Assembly: GCA_964603985.1 (NCBI GenBank)
Contig: CAZRXG010000018.1
Coordinates: 12,846 to 76,845 of the forward strand
From: CAZRXG01 sp964603985
GTDB lineage: Bacteria; Chloroflexota; Anaerolineae; Aggregatilineales; UBA3940
Length of the DNA: 64,000 bases
Reading direction: 5' to 3'
Position 1 is the first letter of the stretch; each line of letters begins with the position of its first letter. Made by a program: the position numbers and the translations under genes. Positions 1 through 8,418 of the stretch are shown here, piece after piece. The notes beneath the pieces are model-generated. The model saw only the letters and a list, made by a program, of their open reading frames with translations, was not told where the DNA came from and did no database searches.

Positions 1-64
1 AGAAGGAAAAGAAGAAAGAGTAAGGATGGGGGAGACGGTGTCCGGCGCACACCTCCCATTTCAA

Positions 65-93
65 GTAGGGGCGGGTTTCAAACCCGCCCCTAC
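65..93. repeat. REP-like perfect palindrome
   Basis: A 14-base arm, GTAGGGGCGGGTTT, is followed by one base and then its exact reverse complement. It lies 34 bases beyond the stop codon of the minus-strand CPBP gene. It has no T-run on either side, so it looks more like a dispersed palindromic repeat than a simple terminator, though it could act as a 3' hairpin. I recall similar GTAGGGGCGGG palindromes as common in Chloroflexota genomes, but this could not be checked here. Confidence 0.7.
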
Positions 94-126
94 GCGTTGC
101 CGGAAGGAACGAGCGGTTGGCCCGTG

Positions 127-942
127 TCACGCGAGCAGCGGCAGTGCCAGCACCGACAGCACGTGCAGCACGATGTCGGCGGAGAAGTGGGCCAGCATGG
201 CGCTCTCCAGGCCGCGCGACCAGTACAGCCAGCCGAAGACCACTCCCACCAGCGCGTTGAGCAGGATCGTGCGCGTGACCAGAAGCGGCGTCGGCGGCAG
301 GCCAGCATCCACCAGGCCCGGCAGATGGCTCGCGCCAAAGACCAGCGCCGCCAGAACGGTGGCGATCCACAGCACGGCAAGCGTCGGACGCCCCTCCTCG
401 TCGCGGCTTACCAGACTCCCCAGCCAGGCCAGCAGGGTCAGCAGGAAGAGACGCAGCATGATCTCCTCGATCACACCGCCAAAGAAGGAGGCCAGAAGCC
501 CCTGCCACGCGGGCGGTTGGAGGGTTTCGGGTGGAGTGTAGCCGACGCTCTCAAGCTCCGCCTCCACGAACGACCTGAAAACGAAGAGGTCAAGCCCAAG
601 AGTGGCAAGCCCGACCACGACTCCCGCGATCACCGCGAAGACCAGCACGCCACCGAACCGGCCCCGGAGCGGCTTTTTATCCAGCCAACCCTCGACAAAG
701 GGCAGGCCCAACCCGATGCGCCCGGCCAGCAGCAATCCGAGCGCGGCCAGCACGGCGTAGAACGGAATGTTCAGCGCCGTCTGCCTCACGAGATTCGACT
801 GGGCGTCTGCGTCCAGCGATGGGGCCATGAGCGTTTGGTTGTAGGGGATGAGGGCGAACGCCGCCAGAATGCTCAGCACCACCAGGAACAGAAAGACTTT
901 CCAGTTGAACGGTCGTTTTGTGGGCAGCGAAATTTTTATCAT
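127..942 (-). CDS. CPBP/ABI family intramembrane metalloprotease
   Basis: A polytopic membrane protein of 271 residues with the three signatures of the CPBP (CAAX protease and bacteriocin-processing) family. These are EEIMLR at residues 159-164 (the EExxxR glutamates), FGASHL with His206, and a C-terminal segment with His252 in LAHFSAD. Members are membrane-embedded proteases. The substrate here cannot be told. The start at 942 is chosen over an upstream in-frame codon because AGGAGGAG lies 6 bases upstream and the protein then opens with a short basic segment and a first helix. It is transcribed alone, divergently from the zinc-ribbon gene at 1014. Confidence 0.88.
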   Translation of the reverse strand: MIKISLPTKRPFNWKVFLFLVVLSILAAFALIPYNQTLMAPSLDADAQSNLVRQTALNIPFYAVLAALGLLLAGRIGLGLPFVEGWLDKKPLRGRFGGVLVFAVIAGVVVGLATLGLDLFVFRSFVEAELESVGYTPPETLQPPAWQGLLASFFGGVIEEIMLRLFLLTLLAWLGSLVSRDEEGRPTLAVLWIATVLAALVFGASHLPGLVDAGLPPTPLLVTRTILLNALVGVVFGWLYWSRGLESAMLAHFSADIVLHVLSVLALPLLA

Positions 943-1013
943 GTTGACTCCTCCTATCTGCCGGGGATAATAGTATCGGCAATTGGTTTTCCTCTCAAGA
1001 CTGGGAGACAGGT

Positions 1014-1370
1014 ATGAAGGACGGCATCTGCCCGAAGTGCGGCTCAAGCGACGTGTACACCGGGGCTTATCTTGGCCCCTGGGCGAAGATGGGAAGCTAC
1101 TGGGCGAACACATTCCCCATCACGACCTGGATCAACGCCACACTGGACAACTACGTCTGCGTCAACTGCGGCTACGTCGAGAGCTACGTCAGGGATCGGG
1201 CCAAGCTGCACAAGATCACCCAGAAGTGGCCCAGGGCCGGGGGATCGGCGCGCGAGTTCGAGGCGCTGGGAGCGCGGTCGACCGCCCCGGCGAGAACCTG
1301 CCCGCAGTGCGGTCGCCCGCTCCAGGATGACTGGCAGCACTGCCCCTACTGCGGCCAGTCGATGGTGTAG
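1014..1370 (+). CDS. Zinc-ribbon protein of unknown function
   Basis: A 118-residue soluble protein with three cysteine pairs that can form two zinc ribbons. CPKCGS sits near residue 6 and CVNCGY near residue 47, and a C-terminal ribbon is built from CPQCGRPL and CPYCGQ in the last 25 residues. The middle has no recognised domain. Such proteins often bind nucleic acid or partner proteins through the ribbons, but nothing in the sequence fixes a role. The gene is monocistronic, with divergent or convergent neighbours. Confidence 0.7.
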   Translation: MKDGICPKCGSSDVYTGAYLGPWAKMGSYWANTFPITTWINATLDNYVCVNCGYVESYVRDRAKLHKITQKWPRAGGSAREFEALGARSTAPARTCPQCGRPLQDDWQHCPYCGQSMV

Positions 1371-1418
1371 CGGGCAGCCGGTCAGCAGCCGGTGAAGCAC
1401 CGGCTTCGGAGCGGGCGA

Positions 1419-1679
1419 TCACACGCCGATGTCGCCCACCTCCTGCACGTCGACCGGGATGCCCTCCAGGTTGGTGGGCAGCACCTCGGATGCCTCCAGG
1501 TCGCCCAGCGGGTGCTTGGTGTGCACCGTCACGACAATGCACACCTCCTCGGTGTACTCGCCGGACTTCTGGCGCAGTCCCACCCCGACGCTCTTCACGC
1601 CGGGGCGCGCGAGCAGGTCGTCCTCGTATTTGGCCTTGACGGCCAGCGCGTGGTTCATCTCTTCGCTGCGGTCTGGCAT
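1419..1679 (-). CDS. Small conserved protein of unknown function (86 aa)
   Basis: An 86-residue protein: a charged N-terminal helix, then a core with ARPGVKSVGVGLRQK and VCIVVTVHTKHPL, ending in IPVDVQEVGDIGV. The core resembles the N-terminal module that precedes trypsin-like domains in some bacterial proteins (GVGxGxR followed by a beta strand and an IPVDV strand). No protease domain follows here. The start is supported by an AGGAGGAG ribosome site ending 4 bases before the ATG. It lies 43 bases downstream of the hydrolase gene on the same strand and may be cotranscribed with it. Confidence 0.6.
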   Translation of the reverse strand: MPDRSEEMNHALAVKAKYEDDLLARPGVKSVGVGLRQKSGEYTEEVCIVVTVHTKHPLGDLEASEVLPTNLEGIPVDVQEVGDIGV

Positions 1680-1722
1680 GGTCTCCTCCTGTGAGAGATA
1701 GCCTGCAACTTATAGCCGGACG

Positions 1723-2607
1723 CTACGTCAGATTTGCGCGCAAGAAGTCCATCACGCGTTGTAAATACGCCTCCCGCTCGACCTGGTAGGCCTCGCGGTG
1801 CCCGGCCCCCGTGACGCGCCACAGCGCCTTTGGCTCCCCACAGGCGGCAAACAGCGCGTCCTGATCGGCGCGGGGGACGAGTGGATCGTCGGCCCCGTGA
1901 ATGAACAGCACCGGGCGCGGGCTGATCTGCCCCACGTGCGGGAGCGGGTTGGCCTGACCGAGCCGCGCGCCCAGCCGAAGCTCGACCAGCCGCATCACCA
2001 GCCACATCCCCGGCTTGAACAGTGCAACCGGCAGGCGCGTCCGCCCGGCGATGAAGCCCTCCAGCACGTGCCCGATGTCGACAAAGCCGCCGTCGCAGAT
2101 CACGCAGCCGACTCGCCGGTCGGCGGCGGCGACGCGCAGGGCGACCGTCCCGCCCATCGAGAAGCCCATCAGGCCGATGCGCGTCACACCCTCGGCCTGC
2201 AAGAAGTCAATCGCGCCCAGCAGGTCGCCCGCCTCGCGGATGGAGAGCGTGTTGCGCTGCCCGTCGCTGATGCCGTGCCCGCGCCAGTCGAATTGCAGCA
2301 CGTCGAACCCGGCCTCGACGAAGGCGGGCAGCATGTGAGCGTCGCCGTCCATGCTGCCGAACAGCCCCGCGCACAGGATGATGGTCGGCCTGCGCCCCGG
2401 CTCCCCGACGAAGCGCCCGCCCAGCTCGACCCCATCGCGCGCGGTGAAGGTGACGTGATCGAACGGCAGGTCGAAGTCCTCCGGCGTCGAGGGCGGGTCG
2501 GGCTTGCGGCGGCGCACGATCTGCCCGGCCAGCAGCCAGGCGGCGATCAGCACCAGCGCGATCAGCATGGCAAGTATGCCGAGCAGGTGGCTCAAAAACG
2601 GTGGCAT
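1723..2607 (-). CDS. Alpha/beta hydrolase with N-terminal membrane anchor
   Basis: 294 residues. A hydrophobic helix at about 7-28 is followed by a basic stop-transfer stretch (VRRRK), and then an alpha/beta hydrolase fold. The nucleophile elbow is GFSMGG with Ser150. The acid is probably the aspartate in HGADDPLVP and the histidine lies in GAGHREAY. The LCAGLFGS segment fits the oxyanion-hole loop. The catalytic domain resembles serine aminopeptidase/lysophospholipase-like (Hydrolase_4) proteins, but substrate cannot be assigned. It follows the HgcB-like ferredoxin gene by 55 bases on the same strand, so it may be part of that transcription unit. Confidence 0.83.
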   Translation of the reverse strand: MPPFLSHLLGILAMLIALVLIAAWLLAGQIVRRRKPDPPSTPEDFDLPFDHVTFTARDGVELGGRFVGEPGRRPTIILCAGLFGSMDGDAHMLPAFVEAGFDVLQFDWRGHGISDGQRNTLSIREAGDLLGAIDFLQAEGVTRIGLMGFSMGGTVALRVAAADRRVGCVICDGGFVDIGHVLEGFIAGRTRLPVALFKPGMWLVMRLVELRLGARLGQANPLPHVGQISPRPVLFIHGADDPLVPRADQDALFAACGEPKALWRVTGAGHREAYQVEREAYLQRVMDFLRANLT

Positions 2608-2662
2608 GGAATCCTCTTCACCGTGCCGCCAGCACGACCAGTAGCCAATACAGACACAGCCG

Positions 2663-2914
2663 CTACCTCAGCTCGATGGCCCCCTCCGGGCATTGCAGCA
2701 CGCACGCCCCGCAGGCGATGCACAGCTCAGGGCTGTGATAGATAACCACCCGCCGCTCGCGGTCGGGAGTCCAGCAGCCCACCGGGCAGACCTCGTAGCA
2801 CTGCCACACGCCGATGCACTTCCCGGCGTCGAAGTAGATGCGCAGTCCGCGCAGCGTGCGCGCGACCTGCAGGTGTTCAACCAGCGTGGCCCAGAACGTC
2901 GGGGTTTCGCTCAC
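2663..2914 (-). CDS. HgcB-like dicluster 4Fe-4S ferredoxin
   Basis: An 83-residue ferredoxin. The second cluster motif is canonical, CIACGACVLQCP (Cys65, 68, 71, 75). The first is altered: Cys33, 39, 43 and 47 give CX5CX3CX3C in place of CX2CX2CX3C, with a tryptophan in the widened gap. It begins with GTG three bases after the stop of the HgcA-like gene, and the GGAGGTGA in that gene's last codons serves as its ribosome site. Translational coupling and order match hgcA-hgcB pairs, where HgcB reduces the corrinoid of HgcA. The C-terminal cysteine pair of genuine HgcB is absent, so it is a relative and not a proven HgcB. Confidence 0.8.
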   Translation of the reverse strand: MSETPTFWATLVEHLQVARTLRGLRIYFDAGKCIGVWQCYEVCPVGCWTPDRERRVVIYHSPELCIACGACVLQCPEGAIELR

Positions 2915-2917
2915 CGC

Positions 2918-4543
2918 TCACCTCCACCCCACGGCCAGCGGCACCAGCCAGTAGACCAGCCCCAGCACCGCGCCGATCACCACTTCCCAGCCCCAGTTGG
3001 CCTGCTCGCCGCGCATCAGCGGCGACATACCCTGTAGCTCGGCCCCGGTGAAGACCGACAGCCCGGTCAGGCCCACCGTCCACCTGAACAGCCGGGGGGC
3101 GGGCAGCGGTTCCACGAGCAGCGCATAGACCGCCAGCCCGGCCAGCGCGATGGCGGCCAGTGGGATGCTCTTGTTCAGCCCGTCGCGACCGGGCAGCCAG
3201 GGATGCACCACCGCATAGAAGTAGGACAGGCCGATCAGGCTGGCGGCTACCGGCCAGAACATGCTCCGCCAGAAGATCAGCATCGGCACCAGGATCAGCA
3301 GACCGTAGAAGCCCACCGTGACGCTCACCATCTCCAGCCGGTCCTTGAGCGGGAAGCGCACCCAACGCATGGCGTCGGTTTTGCGGCGCTTGGCGGCCAG
3401 ATAGGCGGGGATGTCCGCGGCGCGGGCCGGTCCCCAGTGGACGCCCCAACTCGTCTCCTGGCGCACCTTCCAGCCGTCGACGCCGTTGGCGCACAACTGC
3501 GGCAGGATCAGGGTGTGATGATCGACCACCTCGTCCAAACGCGACGACCTGACGGCTGCAATGATCTTCTCGGCGGTGAAGTAGCCCCCACCGGCCGCGC
3601 ACCACACGTTGATGCCCGCCGAGTCGGCGACCAGCACCCAGGCGTCCACCTGGCCGTCAATCGCCCTGACCAGCCGCCGCACCGTCAGGTCGAAGTTGCC
3701 CGTCACCAGCACCGGCGAGCGGCGGTCCGGGTTCCCCACGGCGTACAGGCCGGGGCGAACTCTGGGGTAGGGTGGGATGATGCGCAGGAACAGCGCCCAC
3801 AGGTCGATCAGCAGGCTGCGAACGGTGATGCGGTGGCGCAGCCGCCCGGCGACGGTGGGGGGCAGCTCGGCGGTGGGCGGGGCTTCGGCGGCGGGCACTC
3901 CCTCGTACAGGGTCAGGCTGCCGCCCAGGTAAGTGAGTGCCGGGCGCGCGTCGAACCCGGCCCCGGCGAGCAGCGCGTCGAAGTCACGCAGCGCCGAGGT
4001 GGTGGTGCGGGTGAGCAGCCAGGTCACGAGCACAAGCGGCAGACGCACCAGATAGAACAGGACGCGCGCCAGCGGTCGGGCCGGGATCACCTCGTCGGCG
4101 ATCAGCAGACGCCCGCCGGGGGCCAGCAGCCCGGCGCAGGCTTCCAGGACGTAGCGCTGCACGTCGGGGGGCAGTTCGCTGAAGACCAGCGTCGAGACAA
4201 TCAGGTCAAAGCTGGCGGGCGGGAAGCGGTCGCCGATCAGCGTCGCGTCCATCAGTTCGAGCGTGACGCGCTCCTTCAACCCCTGCGCGGCGACCTTCTC
4301 CCCGGCCTCGGACAACATGGCGGGTGAGGCGTCGATGCCGGTGACGCTGGCCCCGCGCCCGGCCATCAGCACGCTGAGCGTCCCGGTGCCGCAGCCGATC
4401 TCCAGCACACGGCTGCCCTGGCCGACGTACCGCCGGGCGATCTCGTCTTTGAGCCGTCCCAGCTTTCCCAGCGTGAGGATCTGGATGCCCCGGTCGTAGT
4501 CTCTGGGGCTGGTTTCCAGCCACTTCATGAAGACGGTGGCCAT
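2918..4543 (-). CDS. SAM methyltransferase fused to HgcA-like corrinoid membrane domain
   Basis: 541 residues in three parts. Residues about 1-220 form a class I SAM methyltransferase (motif I VLEIGCGTG at 47-54, acidic GIDAS, post-motif DEVIPA). Residues about 255-400 match the corrinoid domain of HgcA/CdhD-type proteins, with NVWCAAGG at 312-319 in the position of the HgcA cap helix N(V/I)WCA(A/G)GK. Cys315 is kept, but the lysine is replaced by glycine. Residues 405-540 carry about five membrane helices, as in HgcA. HgcA passes a methyl group from corrinoid to Hg(II); this paralogue may use another acceptor. The coupled ferredoxin downstream supports a corrinoid redox partner. The methyltransferase fusion is not part of standard HgcA. 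Confidence 0.82.
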   Translation of the reverse strand: MATVFMKWLETSPRDYDRGIQILTLGKLGRLKDEIARRYVGQGSRVLEIGCGTGTLSVLMAGRGASVTGIDASPAMLSEAGEKVAAQGLKERVTLELMDATLIGDRFPPASFDLIVSTLVFSELPPDVQRYVLEACAGLLAPGGRLLIADEVIPARPLARVLFYLVRLPLVLVTWLLTRTTTSALRDFDALLAGAGFDARPALTYLGGSLTLYEGVPAAEAPPTAELPPTVAGRLRHRITVRSLLIDLWALFLRIIPPYPRVRPGLYAVGNPDRRSPVLVTGNFDLTVRRLVRAIDGQVDAWVLVADSAGINVWCAAGGGYFTAEKIIAAVRSSRLDEVVDHHTLILPQLCANGVDGWKVRQETSWGVHWGPARAADIPAYLAAKRRKTDAMRWVRFPLKDRLEMVSVTVGFYGLLILVPMLIFWRSMFWPVAASLIGLSYFYAVVHPWLPGRDGLNKSIPLAAIALAGLAVYALLVEPLPAPRLFRWTVGLTGLSVFTGAELQGMSPLMRGEQANWGWEVVIGAVLGLVYWLVPLAVGWR

Positions 4544-4593
4544 GGTGATGCCTCGCTTCGGGTGCTACAAGAAACTACAATTCCCCGCGGGCC

Positions 4594-5019
4594 TTAACTT
4601 TCGGAGGATTGCTCTTGATCCTCCAGTAGCTCGCCATCGCGATTCAATATCGCTTCTTTGTATTTCCGTTCTATTGTCGGGCAGTCTCGGATAGCCTTCA
4701 GTATGTTGATTTTAGCTCGATGGCTAACCTCGCCCCTCTCACTCGTGAGTTCCCAGTCAAAGAATGCATAAATCGAATGACAGTCGACAAATGAGTCGTG
4801 CTTAAGACAAGAGTGCTCATCAGAACTGATGCTGGCTTCGCAAGCTAATAGATGGGGACGCTTACGAAGCCAGTTTGAAATATTTGAGTTGACAAGAAAA
4901 CCCATTGGGTTCTTGTCAATGTGGACGATTACGACAAACTTGTCCTTGGGCAGTGGCTTGACATGGTTGCAGTTCCTGGCAAAGTAAATGTGCCACAGCT
5001 TTGCTTTTTTCCTCATCAA
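4594..5019 (-). CDS. Probable toxin partner of Panacea antitoxin
   Basis: A 141-residue protein with no domain I can name with certainty. It has a beta-rich N-terminal half (FVVIVHID, GFLVNSNIS), a KHDSFVDCHSIYAF segment around a conserved-looking His-Asp-Ser, and an acidic C-terminus. Its start overlaps the stop of the Panacea-domain gene by four bases (ATGA), a strict two-gene arrangement. In PanAT systems a Panacea-domain antitoxin is paired with varied toxins, so the role is inferred from position. Base composition is visibly more AT-rich than in flanking genes, which suggests recent transfer. Confidence 0.55.
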   Translation of the reverse strand: MMRKKAKLWHIYFARNCNHVKPLPKDKFVVIVHIDKNPMGFLVNSNISNWLRKRPHLLACEASISSDEHSCLKHDSFVDCHSIYAFFDWELTSERGEVSHRAKINILKAIRDCPTIERKYKEAILNRDGELLEDQEQSSES

Positions 5020-5555
5020 GAAGCCCGGTCATTGTGCCTGGTTCTGAGATGTTCGAGTAGCTCCTCGGAGTCGTCTAAAAGGCTTACGATGCTCTCCACT
5101 GTCATCACATTGCTGGAACGTTCGCCCCGACTCTCCCAGGCCTGCCTCCAGGCCTCGTCATGACTGTCCTCGGTTCTCTTCCAGAAGGGGACATTTCCAT
5201 ACAGGTGGATGATCAAGTCCAGGCACTCTATGTCCGAGTCGCTCAGTTCGTCAAGGTCCGGCTTGCGTGACGGCACGATGTCACGGCCATTCTCAACCCG
5301 GAAGCTAAAGTCAACCCCAGCCGGTGCCTCTTTCATCAGGTCATATGTGTTGCCGGGCACGGGGCCATGCTTCATGGCATAGTAGGTGTCCCCACAAATA
5401 AACCTACCATACCTTTCCAGGCTGGTCTTATCGGCAAAGTAGAGGATTTTGTTGATGCTATGGTAGCTTGGGTCAGGAATATTGTGGGCAATGTAAAGGA
5501 TGGCCTCTATTGCCTTTTCCCGATCAAAATCAAACGTCAGTGTCCCGTCTGACAT
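5016..5555 (-). CDS. Panacea-domain (DUF4065/SocA-like) protein, probable antitoxin
   Basis: 179 residues. The first 130 residues match the Panacea/SocA-like fold: an N-terminal helix, INKILYFADKTSLERYGR, GDTYYAMKHGPVP, then the helical end. The H-G-P-V-P element is a family hallmark. Panacea proteins occur in phages and mobile islands and neutralise adjacent toxins (PanA); the Caulobacter SocA relative is a proteolytic adaptor antitoxin. The gene opens a two-gene minus-strand unit with the 4594-5019 gene. The pair sits between the kinase at 5784 and the HgcA-like gene and is AT-richer than both, consistent with a small inserted module. Confidence 0.75.
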   Translation of the reverse strand: MSDGTLTFDFDREKAIEAILYIAHNIPDPSYHSINKILYFADKTSLERYGRFICGDTYYAMKHGPVPGNTYDLMKEAPAGVDFSFRVENGRDIVPSRKPDLDELSDSDIECLDLIIHLYGNVPFWKRTEDSHDEAWRQAWESRGERSSNVMTVESIVSLLDDSEELLEHLRTRHNDRAS

Positions 5556-5783
5556 GTTTACTCACCAGGCCCCCCATTTTCAAGAGCCATCACGCTTACG
5601 ATATTGCCGGGTACATATAAGAACAATTGTTCTGTATTATATCGCCGTCTTTACAAGAAGTCAATCCCTGCTGACAGCACTTTCTCTTGAGGTTCCTTCT
5701 CGCCTGTTATGTTCCAACTATAGAGGATATAGTTGACGACCGCAACCGGCCCTCTTCACTCCAGCATCTCAGCGTGTGGCGTG

Positions 5784-7529
5784 CTATTTGAGGGCCGACA
5801 GCGCCACGCGGAAGCCGAAGTCAAACGACTGGTCGCCGGGGTCGCCCGACCCCCGGTGGGTGACGCGCGCCAGGTGCCTGTCGCTGAACCAGGAGCCGCC
5901 CCGCATGATGCGCCGCTCCCCGCCCTCCGGCGAGTTGTCGCCCTCCTGGTCGTATGTCTGGTGCCACCTGGTCTGGCACCACTCCCAGACGTTGCCGCTG
6001 GCATCGCACAGGCCGTAGGGGCTGTCACCTGCCGGGCTGTACTTGCCAACCGGCGATGTGGAGCCGAGGCACCCGAAGGTGTTGCAGATCTCAGGTGTGG
6101 GCGGCTCACTGCCCCAGGGGTAGATTCGCCCGTCCGCCCCCCGGGCCGCCTTCTCCCACTCCTCCTCGGTCGGCAGGCGGTACACCCTGTCGGTGACCTC
6201 CGAGAGCCACTGGCAGTAGGCGTAGGCTTCGAACCAGCTTATGCCGACCACCGGCAGATCGTCGTCGCCGGTCCACAACGCCTCGCCCCAGAAGCGCGGC
6301 GAGCGCCGGACGATGCGGTCGTCGACGCGCCACTGCCACCCGGCCTTGGTCCAGTAGTGGTATTCGTGATAGCCGCCTGACTCGACGAACACGCGGTACT
6401 GCCCGACCGTTGTGGGGCAGCGGGCGATGTAGTAAGTCGGGAGCGTGACCTTATGCTGGGGCTGCTCGTTGAAGGTGGCAAACTCGTCGCTGGTCGCGTC
6501 GCTGCCCATGGTGAACGGCCCGCCGGGGATCGGGATCACCTCCGGCTCGAACGGCTGCCGCTCCACTTCAACCGGCTCGGCCACCACCTCGCTCCCCGCC
6601 AGGGTATCGGCCTCCAGATCATCAACCGGGGGAGCGACCGGCTCCCCGACCAGCATCGAGGCCGGTGAGAGCAGCTCGGTCGCGCCGCGCCGCAGCGCCG
6701 GTGCGACGGCGGCCTGGAGCGCCATCGCCATCTCACGGGCGCTGGGGAAGCGATCCTCCGGGTCCTTGGCCAGCGCCCGTTTGAGCGCCACATCGACCTG
6801 CTCCGGCAGGGTGGGGTTCGAGTCACGGGCCGAGGGGACCGGCTGGGTCAGGTGGGCGACCAGTTGCTTGACCGGTGTCGAGCCTTCGTAGGGCACCCTC
6901 CCCACCAGTGCCTCGTAGGCCACGACGCCCAGCGCATACAGGTCGCAGGCGTGCGAGACCTGCTTTTCGGGGTCGGACTGCTCCGGGGCCATGTAGGCCG
7001 GTGTGCCGACGATCCGGCTGCCGGTCAGGTTGGTGATGCCCTCGGCGACCTTGGCCAGGCCGAAGTCGGAGAGGTAGGCGTTGCTGTCGCGGTCGAAGAT
7101 GATGTTGCTCGGCTTGACATCGCGGTGGATGATCCCGTTGCGGTGGGCGTAGTCGAGGGCCAGCGCGATCTGGGTGATCATGAAGGCGACCTGCTCTATC
7201 GGCAGCGGCTTGTCCTCCTGCTCGCTGAGGCAGTCGGCCAGCGTGCCGCCCTCCAGGTAGGCCATCACGATGTAGGCCCAGCCCTGGTCCTCGCCGTAGT
7301 CGTAGATGGGGACGATGTGCGGGTGGGTCAGGCTGGCGATGGCCTTGGCTTCCTGCTCGAAGCGCGACAGAAAACCCGGCTCGTGCATCAGCGGACGCGG
7401 CAGAACTTTAACCGCGACCTCGCGATCTACCTGGGGCTGGTAGGCACGGTACACGATAGCCATGCCGCCTCTGCCCAGTTCTTCCTCAATGACGTAGCGA
7501 TCTAGGGTCTGCCCGATCAGGTCTTCCAT
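5784..7529 (-). CDS. Ser/Thr protein kinase fused to FGE-sulfatase-fold domain
   Basis: 581 residues. The N-terminal Hanks-type kinase has the glycine loop ELGRGGMA, ATP lysine 41 in VAVKVLP, catalytic HRDVKPSN (Asp137) and DFG (Asp155), so it should be active. A Pro/Glu/Val-rich linker follows, and residues about 350-580 form an SUMF1/FGE-fold domain (IPGGPFTMGSD, PTEEEWEKAARG, MRGGSWFSD, final FGFRVA). The paired active-site cysteines of true formylglycine-generating enzymes are absent, so the C-terminal domain is likely a binding module. The start at 7529 is chosen because upstream residues have no kinase similarity. No transmembrane helix is apparent. Confidence 0.9.
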   Translation of the reverse strand: MEDLIGQTLDRYVIEEELGRGGMAIVYRAYQPQVDREVAVKVLPRPLMHEPGFLSRFEQEAKAIASLTHPHIVPIYDYGEDQGWAYIVMAYLEGGTLADCLSEQEDKPLPIEQVAFMITQIALALDYAHRNGIIHRDVKPSNIIFDRDSNAYLSDFGLAKVAEGITNLTGSRIVGTPAYMAPEQSDPEKQVSHACDLYALGVVAYEALVGRVPYEGSTPVKQLVAHLTQPVPSARDSNPTLPEQVDVALKRALAKDPEDRFPSAREMAMALQAAVAPALRRGATELLSPASMLVGEPVAPPVDDLEADTLAGSEVVAEPVEVERQPFEPEVIPIPGGPFTMGSDATSDEFATFNEQPQHKVTLPTYYIARCPTTVGQYRVFVESGGYHEYHYWTKAGWQWRVDDRIVRRSPRFWGEALWTGDDDLPVVGISWFEAYAYCQWLSEVTDRVYRLPTEEEWEKAARGADGRIYPWGSEPPTPEICNTFGCLGSTSPVGKYSPAGDSPYGLCDASGNVWEWCQTRWHQTYDQEGDNSPEGGERRIMRGGSWFSDRHLARVTHRGSGDPGDQSFDFGFRVALSALK

Positions 7530-7701
7530 ACCGGTGTCTTTCGCGCGTTGTGGCCGGTCAGGGTGGTTGTGGATCACAAGTATCCACCAAAATCCCCGTC
7601 TCTCCAAATCGGAGTTATGCGCAGGTCATAAGTATTATCGCAGAAACACACACAGGACAACATAACAAAAAGGTACCAAGGTACTAGGCGCGACCGGGCG
7701 T

Positions 7702-8418
7702 CTACTCCTCCACCACGTAGTCAAACAGCATGTACGCCAGCGTGATGTAGATGACGTTGATCGCCAGCAGCATGTTGAGCCACACGCGCAGCTCGCCCGG
7801 CGGGAGGCCCTCCAGCAGGCCGCGCGTCGCCCGCACCGCCGGGATCAGGATCGAGAGCGCGATGGGCAGCAGCAGGACCGGCAGGAGCACCTCGCGCCCG
7901 CGCGCGTAGATCGCCATCGACGCGACCAGCGTCCCGACTCCCGCGTAGCCCAGGATGCCCAGCAGCAAAACCGGCGCGATCAGCGGCTTGAAGAACGACG
8001 TGTCAAACAGGACGCTCAGCAGGGGCAGCAGCACCACCGCCACCACCGCCATGAAGATGAAGTTGCCGATCAGCTTGCCGAAGTACAGCACGCTGCGGTC
8101 GACCGGCGCGAGCAGCAGCCCGTCCAGGCAGCCCTGGTCTTTCTCCCGTCCCAGCGAGCGCCCCAGCCCCAGCGTCCCGGCGAAGACCAGCGTCACCCAC
8201 AGCACGCCCGCCGCGCTCGCCTCGCGCCCGGTCCGGTCGAACTCCAGCGCAAAGCTGAAGAGCAGGATCGCCAGCAACGCGAACACAAACATCGCGCTGA
8301 GCGTCTCGGCGCTGCGGGACTCGGCCCGCAGGTCCTTCCACACAATCGCGGCGATGCCCTTCAGCGCCGGGGTGATGCGCGGGGCAGGACGAGTCCCGGT
8401 CGGTGGGCGGTCGCTCAT
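7702..8418 (-). CDS. ccmB: Heme/cytochrome c maturation ABC permease CcmB
   Basis: 238 residues with six predicted membrane helices and the CcmB pattern: IVWKDLRAESRS near the N-terminus, LGRSLGREKDQGCLDGLLLAPVDRS in the first loop, then hydrophobic helices ending LAYMLFDYVVEE. CcmB and CcmA form the ABC module that drives release of holo-CcmE from CcmC during System I cytochrome c maturation. The start overlaps the ccmA stop by four bases. CcmC, CcmE and CcmF are not adjacent here. The protein's N-terminus (about 18 Pro/Arg-rich residues) is longer than usual. Confidence 0.88.
   Translation of the reverse strand: MSDRPPTGTRPAPRITPALKGIAAIVWKDLRAESRSAETLSAMFVFALLAILLFSFALEFDRTGREASAAGVLWVTLVFAGTLGLGRSLGREKDQGCLDGLLLAPVDRSVLYFGKLIGNFIFMAVVAVVLLPLLSVLFDTSFFKPLIAPVLLLGILGYAGVGTLVASMAIYARGREVLLPVLLLPIALSILIPAVRATRGLLEGLPPGELRVWLNMLLAINVIYITLAYMLFDYVVEE

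Noticed and set aside
1..126. Coding sequence at the left end
   Set aside because: Frames there are shadows of the CPBP gene or cross the palindrome; nothing coding is supported.
2663..4543. Claim of mercury methylation
   Set aside because: The lysine of the HgcA signature and the HgcB terminal cysteines are missing; only relatedness is supported.
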